Positions 34,081 to 45,669 of a stretch of 64,000 nucleotides of DNA are shown piece by piece (position 1 is the first letter of the stretch; every line of letters begins with the position of its first letter). The stretch is from Neolentinus lepideus HHB14362 ss-1. Lineage: Eukaryota > Basidiomycota > Agaricomycetes > Gloeophyllales > Gloeophyllaceae. The DNA lies in the NCBI GenBank assembly GCA_001632425.1, contig KV425558.1, positions 266,173-330,172 on the forward strand, given 5' to 3'. Under the pieces are notes generated by a model, which was not told the origin of the DNA, did not search any database, and saw nothing but the letters and a program-made list of their open reading frames with translations. Both the position numbers and the translations under genes were made by a program.

Positions 34081-36890
34081 ATGACTGGTTCATGTCTTTC
34101 TCTTGCCCCGATCCTTCGCTGCGAGTCCCTTACGAGAATCGAGACCGAAGTCCTCATCATCCCACCTGCACTGGAACTTCTATTCTCTGTTAGTCTGGTG
34201 TTTATCATCTGGGGTAGAGGCAGGTAAGCGGTTATGTTTTGGGTTGTATCGTGGTCTGCGCAGTCTGGAGAGGTGTGGGGAAACGAGCGGTAGACAGGGG
34301 AATCATGCTTCTAAGTCGGATACGCCAGTGCAACAAGGTCTGACCTACTTATACTAGGACATCTCTTCTCCTTGCAGCCGAAGGACTGGTTTACTTCTCT
34401 ATAGCGTTGATCGACCTTTTTGCGCACATTTTTCCTGCTATGCGCAACTCTCTTGATATATTTCGGATTCTCGATATATTTATCGGTATGTTTACACCCA
34501 TCGTCTCCACAAATGTCATACGACAAAATATCATCTCATATAGGTGCAACATCGTTTATACCCATCTTCTGCTATGTTCTCTTTCTTTTCATCTTCCTCC
34601 GCAGGAACTTCCTGCCAAGCCTACCCCGTCGTTTGCAGCGCATCACGCAGTTCACGCTCGTGTTCTTCATTCCCTCAATAGTCGCAGCCGACCTCCTTGG
34701 TTCCTTCATCGGCATTTCGTATAGTACGTCGCCCCCTTGTGTTCAGTCTTCATACATCTTATGACATTTTTCTACTAGCCTTCCTTCCCAGCCAGACTAA
34801 TCCTTCTACGAGACTCCTCGCCATCGGCTTCGCCAATGACACCGACCATATGTTATGGACGATCTTCAGTAGACTCGCGCTGGCGCTCCTGACAATATAC
34901 CAGGCACTCGTTTTCTGCGTAGTGTTCTACCGGCTTGTGAAATCTTTCGTGAACCAGCGACGCATCGAGACCAGCGGCGACTCAGATCATTCAGTGGTGT
35001 TGATCAAGGGTCTAGGATGGCTAGCAATTGGTCTGAAGGTCGGTGCAATCGAGACAATCCTCGGTTTTGCGCTCGATGGCTTTGGTGCGCCCATCACCAG
35101 ACGGATTCTCCGCTTTTTGAGCCGCGCATGTCTCATTATCGGAGTGGTCAAGGGGTACGTCAAACCGCATTCTCAGCGCAAAATGTCCTAACCTGAGTTC
35201 TCCGTGCAGGATGGACAGCAGGGAGGATTTCAATGTCATCGAACCGTCGGTTCCTCGGTCTCGAGGCAAGCGGAAGTCGAATCTCCGTCTACTCATCTCC
35301 AACCCCCGGCATAGCACTTTTCGCCGCATGTCTGAGCCTCTGGACCCGCGACTCACAGAGGCACTCGCTAGCCTAGGCATCGAGCGGTCAAACGAAAAGA
35401 CATACGAGACGATCGGCAATCGCAACTCCCAACAATTCCCTTTCTCTCGTTCGCCCAACGGCGTCGCCGCTCCTTCGCCCGTTCTGACATACAGACTTCG
35501 CCCGACGTCCCGAGTCACGGTGCTTATGACGCCTGGCACCGCCCCCACTCTCAACCTGCGCTTTTCAGCACTGGACATGCCCAACCCGAACGAGATCGCT
35601 GAGCTCGTCGAGCAGGAGGGCCAACCTCAATCGCAGCCACTGTCGCGGGCCACGACTCAGCTGTTCACGGCGTCCCATTCGCGTTCTCGCAGCCAGGGCA
35701 CGTCGCACCTCCTGCTGCACACTGGGGATGTGTTCGACACAAGGTCGAGCTTCTTCGACACGGCGTCCCTCGCTCCGCCATCACCCATGCCTATGCCTGA
35801 TATACCTGAGCTTACGAAACCTGCTATGATGCGCACGAAGAGCTGGCGTTACTCCGACCAGATGGAGTTGGGCTACGCGCGTGATAGTGGGATCTCTGGG
35901 AACAGCGCCACCACCTTCAAGGGTATACAACGCCTCAGTCCTCGACGGTCGGTCACAATGCCTGCCATGATACCGCAGGACTCGGAGGAGCTCAAGCGTT
36001 CTCGGTCGTCTGTGAACTTCTATAAACAAGATAACCTCCCGTTGGAGGATTCTCATGGTGGCGAGCTTGCTCGTGATCTGAGTCAGAAGACGTACAGACC
36101 GCCAAAGCGTAATAATTACGCTAATCAAGAGCCGATGCCCGCTTACCTTTCCGAGAGCGAGGACGAGTCGACTCGCGCTCACGGAAAATCCAAGGCGCCG
36201 TTACAAGAGGTGGGTTGGAAGGCCTCTTTCATGCCTTCTGCAAACAGACACTACTCCCTGTCGTCTCTCGCTAGCACGTCCAGCCTCAGTCGAGAAAGTG
36301 GCATGAGCCTCGAGCCTCCACCTAACCTGTCAGACTTAATCTCGCAACGCAGCCAAGCTACCTCGCCGTGGATCTCCCGGCGCATGCCCAGCTCCTACCG
36401 CCCGGTGACCGCACAAGAAATCGATGCATACGAGCGCGCAAGCAGCCGTGCTTCCTCCACCATTCTCGAGAACGACGGCTCCAGCGGAAAGGCGCGGATG
36501 AGCACCGACACAGCCGTCTCTGAGGGCCCACAGCACGCCAACATGCACCAGGCCGATGGCGCGGATCGCTCGCCGCGTCCTAACTTGATCCGGCTCAAAA
36601 CCGTCGGGCGCGCCCCAAGACGGGAGACACCCACGCCGTCGGAGAGCCCGTACGCGAAGGATCCCGCTGGGTTCCAACAGGACCTGGAGGTCATGCCGTC
36701 GTGGGAGGTGTACAGCAGCTCGACGCCGTCCACGGGTACTCCATCAGCAGATAGTTTCCGTTGGAAACCTGTGATAAGACAAGACTCGTACGTGCTGTCT
36801 CGCGACGACCAGCACCACATCAGGAATAACGTGTACGAGCGGGACGAGGAGGGTATATACTGGGTTGGTAACGAGGCGCGCGCTGGATAG
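34081..36890 (+). CDS. Seven-helix membrane protein with long disordered tail, function unknown
   Basis: Six exons (34081-34223, 34294-34337, 34378-34485, 34544-34723, 34779-35154, 35210-36890) join in frame to 843 residues. Residues about 1-280 hold roughly seven hydrophobic segments: ALELLFSVSLVFIIWG, EGLVYFSIALIDLFAHIF, FIPIFCYVLFLFIFL, FTLVFFIPSIVAADLLG, LALALLTIYQALVFCVVFY, LGWLAIGLKVGAIETILGFA and FLSRACLIIGVVKG. The remaining 560 residues are Ser/Arg/Pro-rich and probably cytosolic and phosphorylated (many S-R-S and S-P contexts). The topology resembles a receptor-type fungal membrane protein. I see no DRY, NPxxY or fungal pheromone-receptor signature, so a GPCR call would be speculation. 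The last exon is a single long open frame with no repeats. Confidence 0.82.
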
Positions 36891-37009
36891 GCTCCGATGC
36901 ATAGATGTATTCGTACTCGCTCCGTGTTGTTGGCTTACTTACCTTTGTGAATAATTTATGTAGTAATATCGGTGGATCCTGCCTGACCAGGGCACCTTCC
37001 GCTGTGTAT
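36891..37009. terminator. Compact convergent 3' region
   Basis: 119 bp between two stop codons read towards each other. It must hold both cleavage/polyadenylation regions, and the transcripts probably overlap. Confidence 0.4.
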
Positions 37010-38331
37010 TCAGATAGCGAGATGGACATCATAAATAACAGAACATAGTGATACAAAGGAGGAATCCGTGACGATGTCAATTCTGTAAAAACACGGATTA
37101 GCTCGATTAGAGGATACGTATGATTGAGGCCTCACTTCTGGTATCCTGAAAATCGTAATTTCCTGGAGAGGCCAAATCAGTTGGACGTTTTGCAAATCGG
37201 AGGTGACTCACCTGTTGCTTGAAATAACGTCGATTTTCTTCGTCAATGAGTACTAGGTTAAGATAGTAGCGCGTGCTGAACTTCTTGTTAACATCTCGGA
37301 ATGTCGGTGTCAGCTCGAAACCACCAAGAAACAATCGGATAGGAATTGTCTCTCCTGAGATGATATTAAGTGTCAATTCTTGGGTGATTAGTTGATGTAC
37401 AATTCACCTCGAATTGGAGCACCATCCATGATCTCGAATTTGGTGATTGTCTCGCTCTCGTTATACTGGTTGGGCGGCGCGCCCGTAGTTTCTCGCCGGA
37501 TAATCGACAATTCCATATGCTTGATCTTTATCCGGACAAGTAAGAAATAGATTTTGCCAACGATGACGTCCTTTAAATGGTATCTGTTCGGGTCAGTTCA
37601 GTTTCACGGTGGGATGGGAGGATTAAGACTTACTTCGACTTATTGTACTCAAATTCAATGTGCAAACAATCCTCGATACCAACCTCCATCTTGATAGAGT
37701 TGTTGCTGTCTGGCGGCATCCGGAACGAGTGCACCCATAGATCTCGCTCCTTCGTGATATCCGCTATCCGTCGGGAGAGTGTGACACGGATGAGGTATCT
37801 GGGAGCATAAACTCACAAATATACCCTAAGCGCACTCACTGCTGTGACGCACCTTAGCTTGACATTAATTCCCTGATAGCTCTCGTACTGCTTCTCCACA
37901 TTCTTAAACGAGAAGTCAAACGTCTGCGCCTGCCGCATCTCCCCCGGCGCAGCCAGCTCCTGCGAAAGCGACAAGAACTCGTGGTGGTGACCTCTGTCAT
38001 AAAAGAGCTCTTGAAAAATCAGTCACACTTTTAATCACTCCAGCAGGGGTTGAGCGTACCAATGCTCCCGATGAACTGCACGTTTATACCGTCATGCGCG
38101 AGCTTCTTGCCGTCGCGTACGCGTATCACAACCTAAACTTCCCTTCAGCTGACACGCCTGACGCGCAATACAAGCTACGCGTACCTGGCCAGTTACTGAC
38201 TCTCCATCATAATATACTGGACACGAGACGCTCTTCTCCTTCTCCACCTTCATGTCGACCTTCTTGCGAACCTCCTCTCCATCGAGACGGACCTCGATGT
38301 CGACTGGCGTGGCAAAAAAATAGGCTGCCAT
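37010..38331 (-). CDS. VPS26: Vps26, retromer arrestin-fold subunit
   Basis: Cargo-recognition subunit of the endosomal retromer. The start ATG at 38331 gives MAAYFFATPVDIEVRLDGEE, then PVYYDGESVTGQ; later exons give [129 protein letters not shown] and FRDVNKKFSTRYYLNLVLIDEE. All are textbook Vps26 blocks in order. The final exon is best taken from the acceptor before 37162, giving RYFKQQ-EITIFRIPEV, which matches the family end. Reading on runs to a stop at 37010-37012 and adds an unusual tail of about 45 residues. Using the intron as coding would instead end at 37107. The exact C-terminus is therefore uncertain. Confidence 0.93.
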
Positions 38332-39046
38332 TTCTCCAGCAGTAAGTTCGACGCAGTCAAGCTGAGGGCAAGAGCGTTCTTGGTCGTGAAAGCGAGATGA
38401 AATGAATAACGAACACGGCGGAGTCCACTGCGCCGGTTCTTGACACTGACGCACAGCAGAGCACAGCGTAATGTTTATTGACCGGCAATTGCCGGGAGGT
38501 CAGGGTGGACTGCATATCTAGAGCTGTTGTTCTTTCGAACTCCATTCTGTTTTGGCCATATTGTGCTGGCTTGTGATAATTTTCTGGTGCATTTCGCATT
38601 CTCGCATGGCTTGGATGCTCGTTGCTGCTCAGATCCTTGCAAAGTCTTAATCTTGTTCGCCCTCACTCCCTGTCTTGGTCAGCAGAACCTCAAATTCGCA
38701 CTTTCGCAAGGTGGAACTTTTGTGGTCTTCAATATCCCTACGAGGCCCACTAATTGCAAGGACGAACACCCACATGTTCAAGGACAGCACTCCTGGGGTA
38801 CGACACTTAGGAATTAAGATGTTTTTGATTGCTGTTGCTTTTATACACTGATGATACACTGCTGCGACTACCCTGAATTGTCCCCTAACCCCATTATACG
38901 ATATTCCTGCAATATGAAACCACTGCACCAATGACCGTCGTACAGAATATATACATTTGCCACACCGTCCTAATCCTTCCGGCTGCGCGAGCATCCTGCA
39001 GTCCCCGCGGCGCCGCCCCAAAGTGATATGGGTATCGTTATTACAG
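38332..39046. other. Intergenic, Vps26 promoter, no gene seen
   Basis: About 715 bp between two minus-strand genes. Frames at 38357-38817 overlap on both strands with no motif. Confidence 0.4.
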
Positions 39047-39634
39047 TCACAAGACCTGCTTATCCGCAGCTGCGCTTGATGTGAATGTCCACGACGTCGT
39101 ATCCCAGGACGACCCTTGTTGCCTACTGTCATATGTCCAGCTGTCAACAAAGGCCGGGCCTGCAACAGTGGCAAAGGATCTCACCTTCCCCACCAACTTG
39201 ACGTTACTATCTTCTAGGCTCGATGACTCGGCTGCTCTAGAAAGAGACTTGGTCTTTCCAGACTTGATCTCGCCCAGGTACAGCTCCGCCAGTGGTATAA
39301 TATACCTGGGCCTCGATGGTCCGTCAAATAGCGTCCGGGTCGCCTCCTTTTCGTTGTGGTGGGCAGGAGACGGTGGAGCCGTTACCCGTGCCATGGGTGA
39401 AGGCGACGACGTTTCGTTACTGCTGTTGGGCCCATCGAAGAAGTACGATGTGCGAAACTCTGAAAGAGATGGTTTCGGGGGCGTCGATGGAATGTGAGTG
39501 GATGTCGACGGTAAAGAAAGGGCGGCATTCAACCTCTCTGGCGAGTGCATTCGTGGGCCTCCGTCTCGAGGTCGTATATGGCCGCGGACGCGAAGAGAGC
39601 TCTGGCGGACGTGTGCAGCCATGGTGGGGGACAT
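39047..39634 (-). CDS. Hypothetical Ser/Pro-rich protein, 195 residues
   Basis: Single-exon open frame starting MSPTMAAHVRQSS (second ATG at 39622). It is not recognised. The N-terminal half is Pro/Ser-rich (IPSTPPKPSLSEFRTSYFFDG, SPSPMARVTAPPSP). The middle reads RPRYIIPLAELYLGEIKSGKTKSLSR, and the C-terminus FVDSWTYDSRQQGSSWDTTSWTF. No signal peptide or membrane helix is seen. The frame is longer than expected by chance in this composition and lies in a gene-dense block, so I consider it real at moderate confidence. Confidence 0.55.
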   Translation of the reverse strand: MSPTMAAHVRQSSLRVRGHIRPRDGGPRMHSPERLNAALSLPSTSTHIPSTPPKPSLSEFRTSYFFDGPNSSNETSSPSPMARVTAPPSPAHHNEKEATRTLFDGPSRPRYIIPLAELYLGEIKSGKTKSLSRAAESSSLEDSNVKLVGKVRSFATVAGPAFVDSWTYDSRQQGSSWDTTSWTFTSSAAADKQVL

Positions 39635-40585
39635 GTATAGGGTGTGGCTGGAACTTGAATGGCTCGATCGTCAGGTGGACTTTATACGACATTTTCGAGA
39701 ACACGGAAGCAGAGTCGGTTCTATTGTCGCATTCGTTACATGACCCGGATATCATAATGATTATCATATGCTGAGAAAAGAATCATGGGGTCTGGGGTAC
39801 AAGCGGGGTGTTTCGCTGCCTAAACGAGCGCTTGGCTGCTAGCCGAGCCATTGACCCCGGCCGAGCCAGCCGTCCAGGCTGCACTCGAACCCGCTGGGGC
39901 TGAACGGTTGCCTTCCAGCCTTACCGCCGGACAACTAGGAATGAAAGCATGTCATCGTTCACCGCTGGAGGTCTTCTATCAAGACTTCTATCAAGGACCT
40001 CCGTTTAGTAGTGTTTACACAGGGTCAAGATTGAATAGAGTTGCTGGCGATTGCCGTATATACTCCGGATGGAACTTATGATTGATACGTGCCAGTCGTT
40101 TGTTCAGAGAAACGATTGCGTCAAGTAAAAACACCCATTGGGACATATGAATGCCCAGCGTGGTGTATACCGTAGTCGTCACACGTCTCCGGCTGGAGCT
40201 CGCATCGAAATATAATTTATTGTGGCGGAACCCATCCGTACTTGGGGTGATCGTCTTGCCCGTCTGAAGGCGTCGCTGTATATCTGCGATACTTGTCAAT
40301 GGACTTGCAGATTGCCGCAACGATCCTTCTTGGCCAAAGATGCACCGTTCAATGAAGTCTCGATCACAATGTTTTGCGAAGCTACGCATCTGAGATTAAC
40401 TCTAGCCTTAAGCTTGAAGGCCTTGGCAATATTGAAGATGAAGGTCATGTGGAATGCGTGGCTTGGCGAGCGCGAGCCTGCGGTTGAACTGGCCAAGAGA
40501 ATAGTGGCGTAAGCTCTCTTCGCAAATGACGCGAAAGCACGAAAGGGATTACTTGACTTCTATACTGAGGACGTGCATATAGCGA
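39635..40585. other. Intergenic, with an unassigned minus-strand frame
   Basis: Holds an open frame of 124 codons on the minus strand at 40015-40389 (GYI-like start MRSFAKHCDRDFIERC, ...LLDAIVSLNKRLARINHKFHPE) and a shorter one overlapping its upstream side. Neither is recognised. They may be remnants of an element bordering family copy B. Confidence 0.3.
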
Positions 40586-40621
40586 ACCCGGCATATACCA
40601 CAAGGGGTGTCCGTCCACACG
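40586..40621 (+). repeat. 36-bp direct repeat, left member, flanking family copy B
   Basis: acccggcata.accacaagg..., matched in the same orientation at 42179-42214 with three mismatches over 36 bp. The pair brackets family copy B and its flanks (about 1.6 kb apart). Confidence 0.8.
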
Positions 40622-40674
40622 ATGGCATTCTATTACACAGAAGACAACTAGTTGATAGACACCACCCGGAAAGG

Positions 40675-40813
40675 ACTGTTGAGGTCTACCCCACCGGCCC
40701 AGTACTCTTGACTCGACGTCGACGTCCATTATAGAATCTGCAGATTGACTGGCCGGAGAGATGTCTCGCTCCTGCAAAAGCTATGTTAGGTCCCTCTTCC
40801 TCCAGCTTTTGCC
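40675..40813. repeat. Repeat flank shared with the 3.9 kb and 49.9 kb blocks
   Basis: gactgttgaggtctacccc, a tract around ctcgacgtcgac..ccattata and gactggccggaga also occur near 3945-4045 (same strand) and, inverted, near 49905-50015. In this copy the sequence runs straight into the stop-codon side of family copy B after tccagcttttgc. The roughly 240 bp of 3' flank present in the other two copies are missing. Confidence 0.7.
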
Positions 40814-41996
40814 TCAATATTCTTCATTGTCGAAAAGAATAGACAGCACGTCCGACAACGTGGTCTGGATTCTGCTGCGGGGCTTGTCGACATTAACTGA
40901 CCATGTAGACCATGCACCATGTGTTCCGCGTTTCATCATCAAACTACCCTCCTTGGGAACTGGCATCGATTTAATATCGACGAAGTTCTCCAATTTTTCC
41001 AATTCAAGGATCTTGACCATACGCAGGACAACAGTTCGCGTACCCTTGTGCTCTTCGAGCGTTGAACGCTCAAACTGCACAAGAGCATTTCCTGAGATTA
41101 TGGACACGTTCGTAAGTATCTTAAAGTAATGTTCATGGGTACCGACCTGTGTATTGGACGGGTCCAGGGCCCTCAACCAAGTCGGTGCTGTATCCGTACA
41201 AGAAGATAAAAAGCCTCTTTCCTCCTGATCTTCCCAAAACCCATAAAAATATGGCCCTGGCCCCGAGATCTACTTGGAAGGTCTGTCCAAACTTCCAAAT
41301 GAAAACACTCTCGGCGGAGGGATGTACAATCCTCTTTGCATGGCGGACAGAGACGGCCAGAGCAACATCCAACAACTCTGTTGTCACGAGCTTTTCGGCC
41401 AACAAGTGCATGCGAATCCCAGAACGGGTTGTGTTGCGAGCGATTTCGAATATATTCATATTCCACACTCGGCCATTAGGTAGGTGCAAGTCGCGTCCGT
41501 CCGGGAAAGTAGCTGGATCGGACGAGTCCGTGATCCGGAAGCGGAGCTGGCTCGCGAGGGCGGGTGCATCAGGTTCAACATGCCAGTAGAGGAACCCTTG
41601 AGCGTCCGAGGGGAAAGATACACGTTCCTTAGTATTGCGACGCAAGTATAACAATGCAACGGGGCGTCGAGGTTGTTCGACTGCTGTTGGGAATACTATA
41701 CTCTTGACTTTGTACCCGTCTAGAGCGACGAAATCTTCGGTAGATAGGCGTCTCGGGTCCAAAGTCCGCACCTGCAGAGCTTGCCGGTGACTCTCTGCGG
41801 CAGTCGTAACTTTGACTGCGGTGTCTACCTGTTTGTGTTTGCTGGCAACCGCTTTCGTGGTGGAGAGGCTACGTCTTTGGGTATGATGAGAGAAAATGCA
41901 CGTATACAATAGCAGTCCATTGTTGCACCTCATAAGATAGATTCTATGTTTCGCGTCCCAGAGCTTCAGCTTCGAGGGTCTGACGATGAGATTCAT
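40814..41996 (-). CDS. Unknown-family protein, copy B
   Basis: Exons 41996-41147 and 41091-40814, phase-1 intron, 375 residues, uninterrupted. The closest relative in the window is copy C, identical in length and exon sizes (850 and 278 nt). N-terminus MNLIVRPSKLKLWDAKHRIY... is basic and ends near RRSLSTTKAVASK, resembling a mitochondrial presequence with an R-x-S-type cleavage context. Core blocks are VRTLDPRRLSTEDFVALDGY, FPSDAQGFLYWHVEPDAPAL, ASQLRFRITDSSDPATFPDG, RDLHLPNGRVWNMNIFEIAR, LLAEKLVTTELLDVAL and FIWKFGQTF. Exon 2 has FERSTLEEHKGTRTVVLRM and TWSVNVDKPRSRIQTTLSDV, ending LFDNEEY. No known domain, membrane helix or catalytic motif is recognised. Bracketed by 36-bp direct repeats. 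Confidence 0.85.
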
Positions 41997-42178
41997 TTAA
42001 TGTACCAATCTGATTTTGCGATACTGAGTGTGCTGGCGACGAACTGCATGAGGTTTGGAAAGAATGAGGCTCGGTACACGGGAGATCATGAACGAATGTT
42101 TACCGTTGCTTCGTGGAGGACTCGAGTCAGGCTGTCACGGACGCGTAAACATCGCGTGATGGTCACGTTCTGGGTTTG

Positions 42179-42214
42179 ACCCGGCATACGCCACAAGGGG
42201 TGCCCGTCCACACG
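42179..42214 (+). repeat. 36-bp direct repeat, right member
   Basis: Partner of 40586-40621, same orientation. It lies at the point where similarity between the 5' flanks of copies B and C ends. Confidence 0.8.
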
Positions 42215-42680
42215 GACCGGTCTCCGTTTGTGGACGACTAAGCGATAGTACGGACATGTGACATAGGTCGATATCGATTCAGGACAAACGCAGATATTGT
42301 AAGATTCACAATGATCACAAGGAGGAAGACGCGTCGTTCTCTTGACTTCGTTGATAGCTTGCTCATTGCATGCGGGAAGTGAAAGGATCTTCCTGTATGG
42401 TGCCTTGAATTAAGATGGTGTTCAGTGCGATATGATATAGTGCTAAATCGCCGACGATTTAGTAACGTGTATTAATAACTCGAGAGTTCTTTTATAACAG
42501 TGTTTATCGTGTGGTGCACAGTTAATTACACATTTAACAAAACCAATAGCTATGCTAAAAACCGCCTTGACTGTCAAAAAATGGATTCCGCTTAGTGGAT
42601 GACCTGCTGAAGCTTCTGCAAGGCTATCCTAACGGTACGTTCCGTGGAGCTAAGGTCTATGAGAACCGGTGAGTCAACAT
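42215..42680. other. Intergenic, AT-rich, no gene seen
   Basis: Includes a short palindrome-like run taaatcgccgacgattta near 42445 and an AT-rich stretch to 42560. No reading frame of note. Confidence 0.4.
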
Positions 42681-45639
42681 CTACCAGGCCTCATCGATAC
42701 CACTAGCAGGGTCTTCCACCTTCACTGCGATCACCATGTCCTCATGGTCGCGAGCAACGTAGATCGGGAATCCTCCATCACCACCGGTGTACGAACTGAT
42801 GCCACCAGGAATGTAGTTTTTTCCGTCGAACTCATATCCCGTGACAACCACCATCTCCACAAAAGCATCCTCGTCGATCTCGTCTTCATCTTCTCTCTTG
42901 TCTTCTAGTGCCCTGATCGTCTCCAGTTGCAGATATCCCCGTGCCAAAATAGCCATACTGCCGCCATCTACGGACGCAACCCCCACCTCCTGCCATGTCA
43001 GGTCCACTGCGAGGTCGTCGGCACCGATGGATGAGAGAGACTCGACCGATTGCGTGAGGTCGATCGTCCCATCACGAACCCAACGTGCACAGATCATAAA
43101 TTCTTTGCCCTCAGACTTGAAGCTTCTCCATATACCAGGCTTGCAGTTGCCAACATTATGGATAAAGTCCGAATCTGGGCCATGGACACCCAGCTCGCCC
43201 ACGAGGAGGGTGCAGTCTCCGCCCACGCCGACCACGAATTCACGGGGAGCAGCGTCAATGATATCATGCAAGCGTTCACGAGTCCTCTGTCGTGGCACCA
43301 CCACCTGAGCAACCGGTGCCTGTACGGACTGCACATGAGGTGGTTGAGCAGAGGGTAGCTGTACCGCACCGATCCACATAGGTGTGAACGGCTTCAGGAC
43401 GTCAGGGTAATCGTCAGGCAGGTTGTCCGGCAGATCACTCTTCTTGCCCAGCCCGACCAAGAACGTCCGGCATTCTTCCTTGAACATATCCCCGAATTTG
43501 AAAGCCTTCAGCGTCATGAGCTCCTCGTCGAAACCCCAGACATGTGCAGTGTAGACGCGCTTCCAGCCAGTCAGAGGTTTGCCATCCGGACCAGTTGTCC
43601 TACGAGCCTCCTTCTTTTTATTTTGTCGACCGCTTGCGGATGGATGAGTAGACGGGTCTTCAGCGTACTGGACTGTATGACCGACCAACGCCCTGGCTTG
43701 CTCAACTGTTAGAGGAGGATTGAGCTTGACAGACGTTCTGTCTGTTGTCGTCGGTGCTCGTGCATGCAGACCGTTCTGGCGTCCAAGCACATCGAACGAA
43801 GCAGGTATATAGATATGACTTGCGATGACCGGGGGATAACTAGCACCAGGCCAAATATTGCAACCATTACCTATAAAAGCAAGACTTGGCACACGGTTCC
43901 AGCCATCACCTGCTTCCACAGAAATCAGCGGCCTGTACCAATGCTTCGGAGCTGGTATGCAAGAGGGCGGGAGCACCCGCTTGTTGACCTGCGCCCTGTA
44001 CTTAGAGATGCCAGTAGAGAAGTTGAATTCTGAATGGATGTAGTATATCGTGTCTCGTCCATCTTCCAAGAAATCAGCCAGCGTTCCCTGTGCAAATTTT
44101 CCCAGCTGAACGTGCCAGTTGACAAGGTACGAGGGCGCTTCGAGAGTCGACCTGACATTAAAGTAGCTCAAAGACATGAGTGGGTGCCTATTCTCCTCGT
44201 TTGCCCGAGTAAAGAAGCGCTGCAGCGTCTTGTGTAGAGGGTCACCCGGAGAGCAGTCCAATGTGATTTTGGGCCAGGTACGTTGGTTCATACGACCATG
44301 CTCGTAGCGAACGTGGTAGCTGGGAGAACTGCTCATTGATATGTCGACGAAATGCACCGGTAACACTGGGCGTGCCTGTGTTGTGTCAGGGTTTCTGTAT
44401 GAAAACCGCTGGCTAGAGGGACCGGACATATTCGTCCCTTTGTCCGAGAACATGTCCAATAGGCGGTCGATGCGAAGCATGGCTTCCGTGCTGTCTGCGC
44501 CGAAATCTTTGGATTTGATCTCCAGCTTTGAGCCGGCCTTTCGCAGTACATTGCTGACATTGATGGCATTGATGGACTGATCATGTTAGAGTGGTTAGGA
44601 AAAGGATAAAGGGTCGAAGACGAGGTTGACTTACGAAACGCCGTGGCTCGGGCTCTCTTTGGAAAAGATCCCATTGCTCTATCTGTCTCACTAACTGAAG
44701 GAAAAGCTGTGCAATTTTGAATAAAGGGGGTCGGTGAGAGATAGAGCAACCATACCTGGGTATCCCCGTCTTCAGCAACCGCTTGCAATTTCTCCAGAGT
44801 CTGTCCCAGTTTGTTTTCATACTGAAAAATGCCTTGCGACTTTCCTGGTCCTTCTCTTTGTGCAGCCTCTTTGATTATTGCGTCATCGTAAAGTCCAGTC
44901 TCATCCCATTCACTCTGAGTTAAACAGGCTATTTCAGGCAATGCCACCCAACGCTGTATGAGGTGAGCGGACCATCGTCGATAGTCTTCGCCAGTCTCGG
45001 GGATCGGTATGGTAGGTGAAGTAATAATGCTCCGTAAGGTCAAAGCAAACTTAAGTTCTTCATTGACACAGCTGTCAGCGTGCAGGCAGTTACCCACAAT
45101 GGGAACTACGTACGCGAAGAGTGAGCGAGCTTGCGCGAGCCGTTGCCTCCAAATATGTCTTGTAAGTTGTTGCACCCTTGTCCTGAATTTATTCATGTCC
45201 ACGCCAGATATTTCTGTGAGACTAGAAGCGTATTCCAGCACATCAAGCATCCCATCTGCCAGCCATCTTGGTCCCCCCTGCAAGAAAATAATATGATCAT
45301 TCTAAGCTCAGTATTTTAGTGCACTTTAGGAGTGCACTCGGACTTACTCCGCTCTGGTGCCTCTTTATGTCCGTGGAAGTCTCCCATAGTTCGAAATGGG
45401 GATCGAGAAGGGCAATATCCTACAAATTTAAAGCAAGTGGAATCAGTAGATTATATTCGGTGAGATGTTGATGTGTTAACCTCGGCGTTTGGTCCTCTGA
45501 TCGGCCCCGACAGGGCTAGAAACGGCATCAGACATTTCTCCGCTTCGGTGTACGCCCGCGACAGCTCTTGGTTAAGCAGGAAGTTGGGGCAGTTCGGAAA
45601 CAGCGTCTTCGTCCCGACGCGTCGCGTTGGGAAAACCAT
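42681..45639 (-). CDS. Large orphan protein (about 900 residues), function unknown
   Basis: The start ATG at 45639 gives MVFPTRRVGTKTLFPNCPNF. Exons join as ...GPNAE-DIALLDPHFELWE..., ...HQSG-GGPRWLADGMLDVLEY..., ...GDTQ-LFLQLVRQIEQWDLF..., ...PRRF-SINAINVSNVLRKAG... and then one long exon to the stop at 42681-42683. The first third is helical and charged. The middle contains SYFNVRSTLEAPSYLVNWHV, LAFIGNGCNIWPGASYPP and YTAHVWGFDEELMTLKAFKF. The C-terminal part has FVVGVGGDCTLLVGELGVHG and an acidic stretch EDKREDEDEIDEDAFVEMVV. None of this recalls a family I know, and no signal peptide or membrane helix is seen. The open frame is intact and long, so the gene is real. A TIR element ends 31 bp upstream of its start codon. 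Confidence 0.8.
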
Positions 45640-45669
45640 GGCTCCTGCTGTTCACCAGAGTTTACTATT

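Noticed and set aside
34081..35154. Calling the seven-helix protein a G-protein-coupled receptor
   Set aside because: The helix count is only estimated by eye and no GPCR class motif is visible, so the function is left open.
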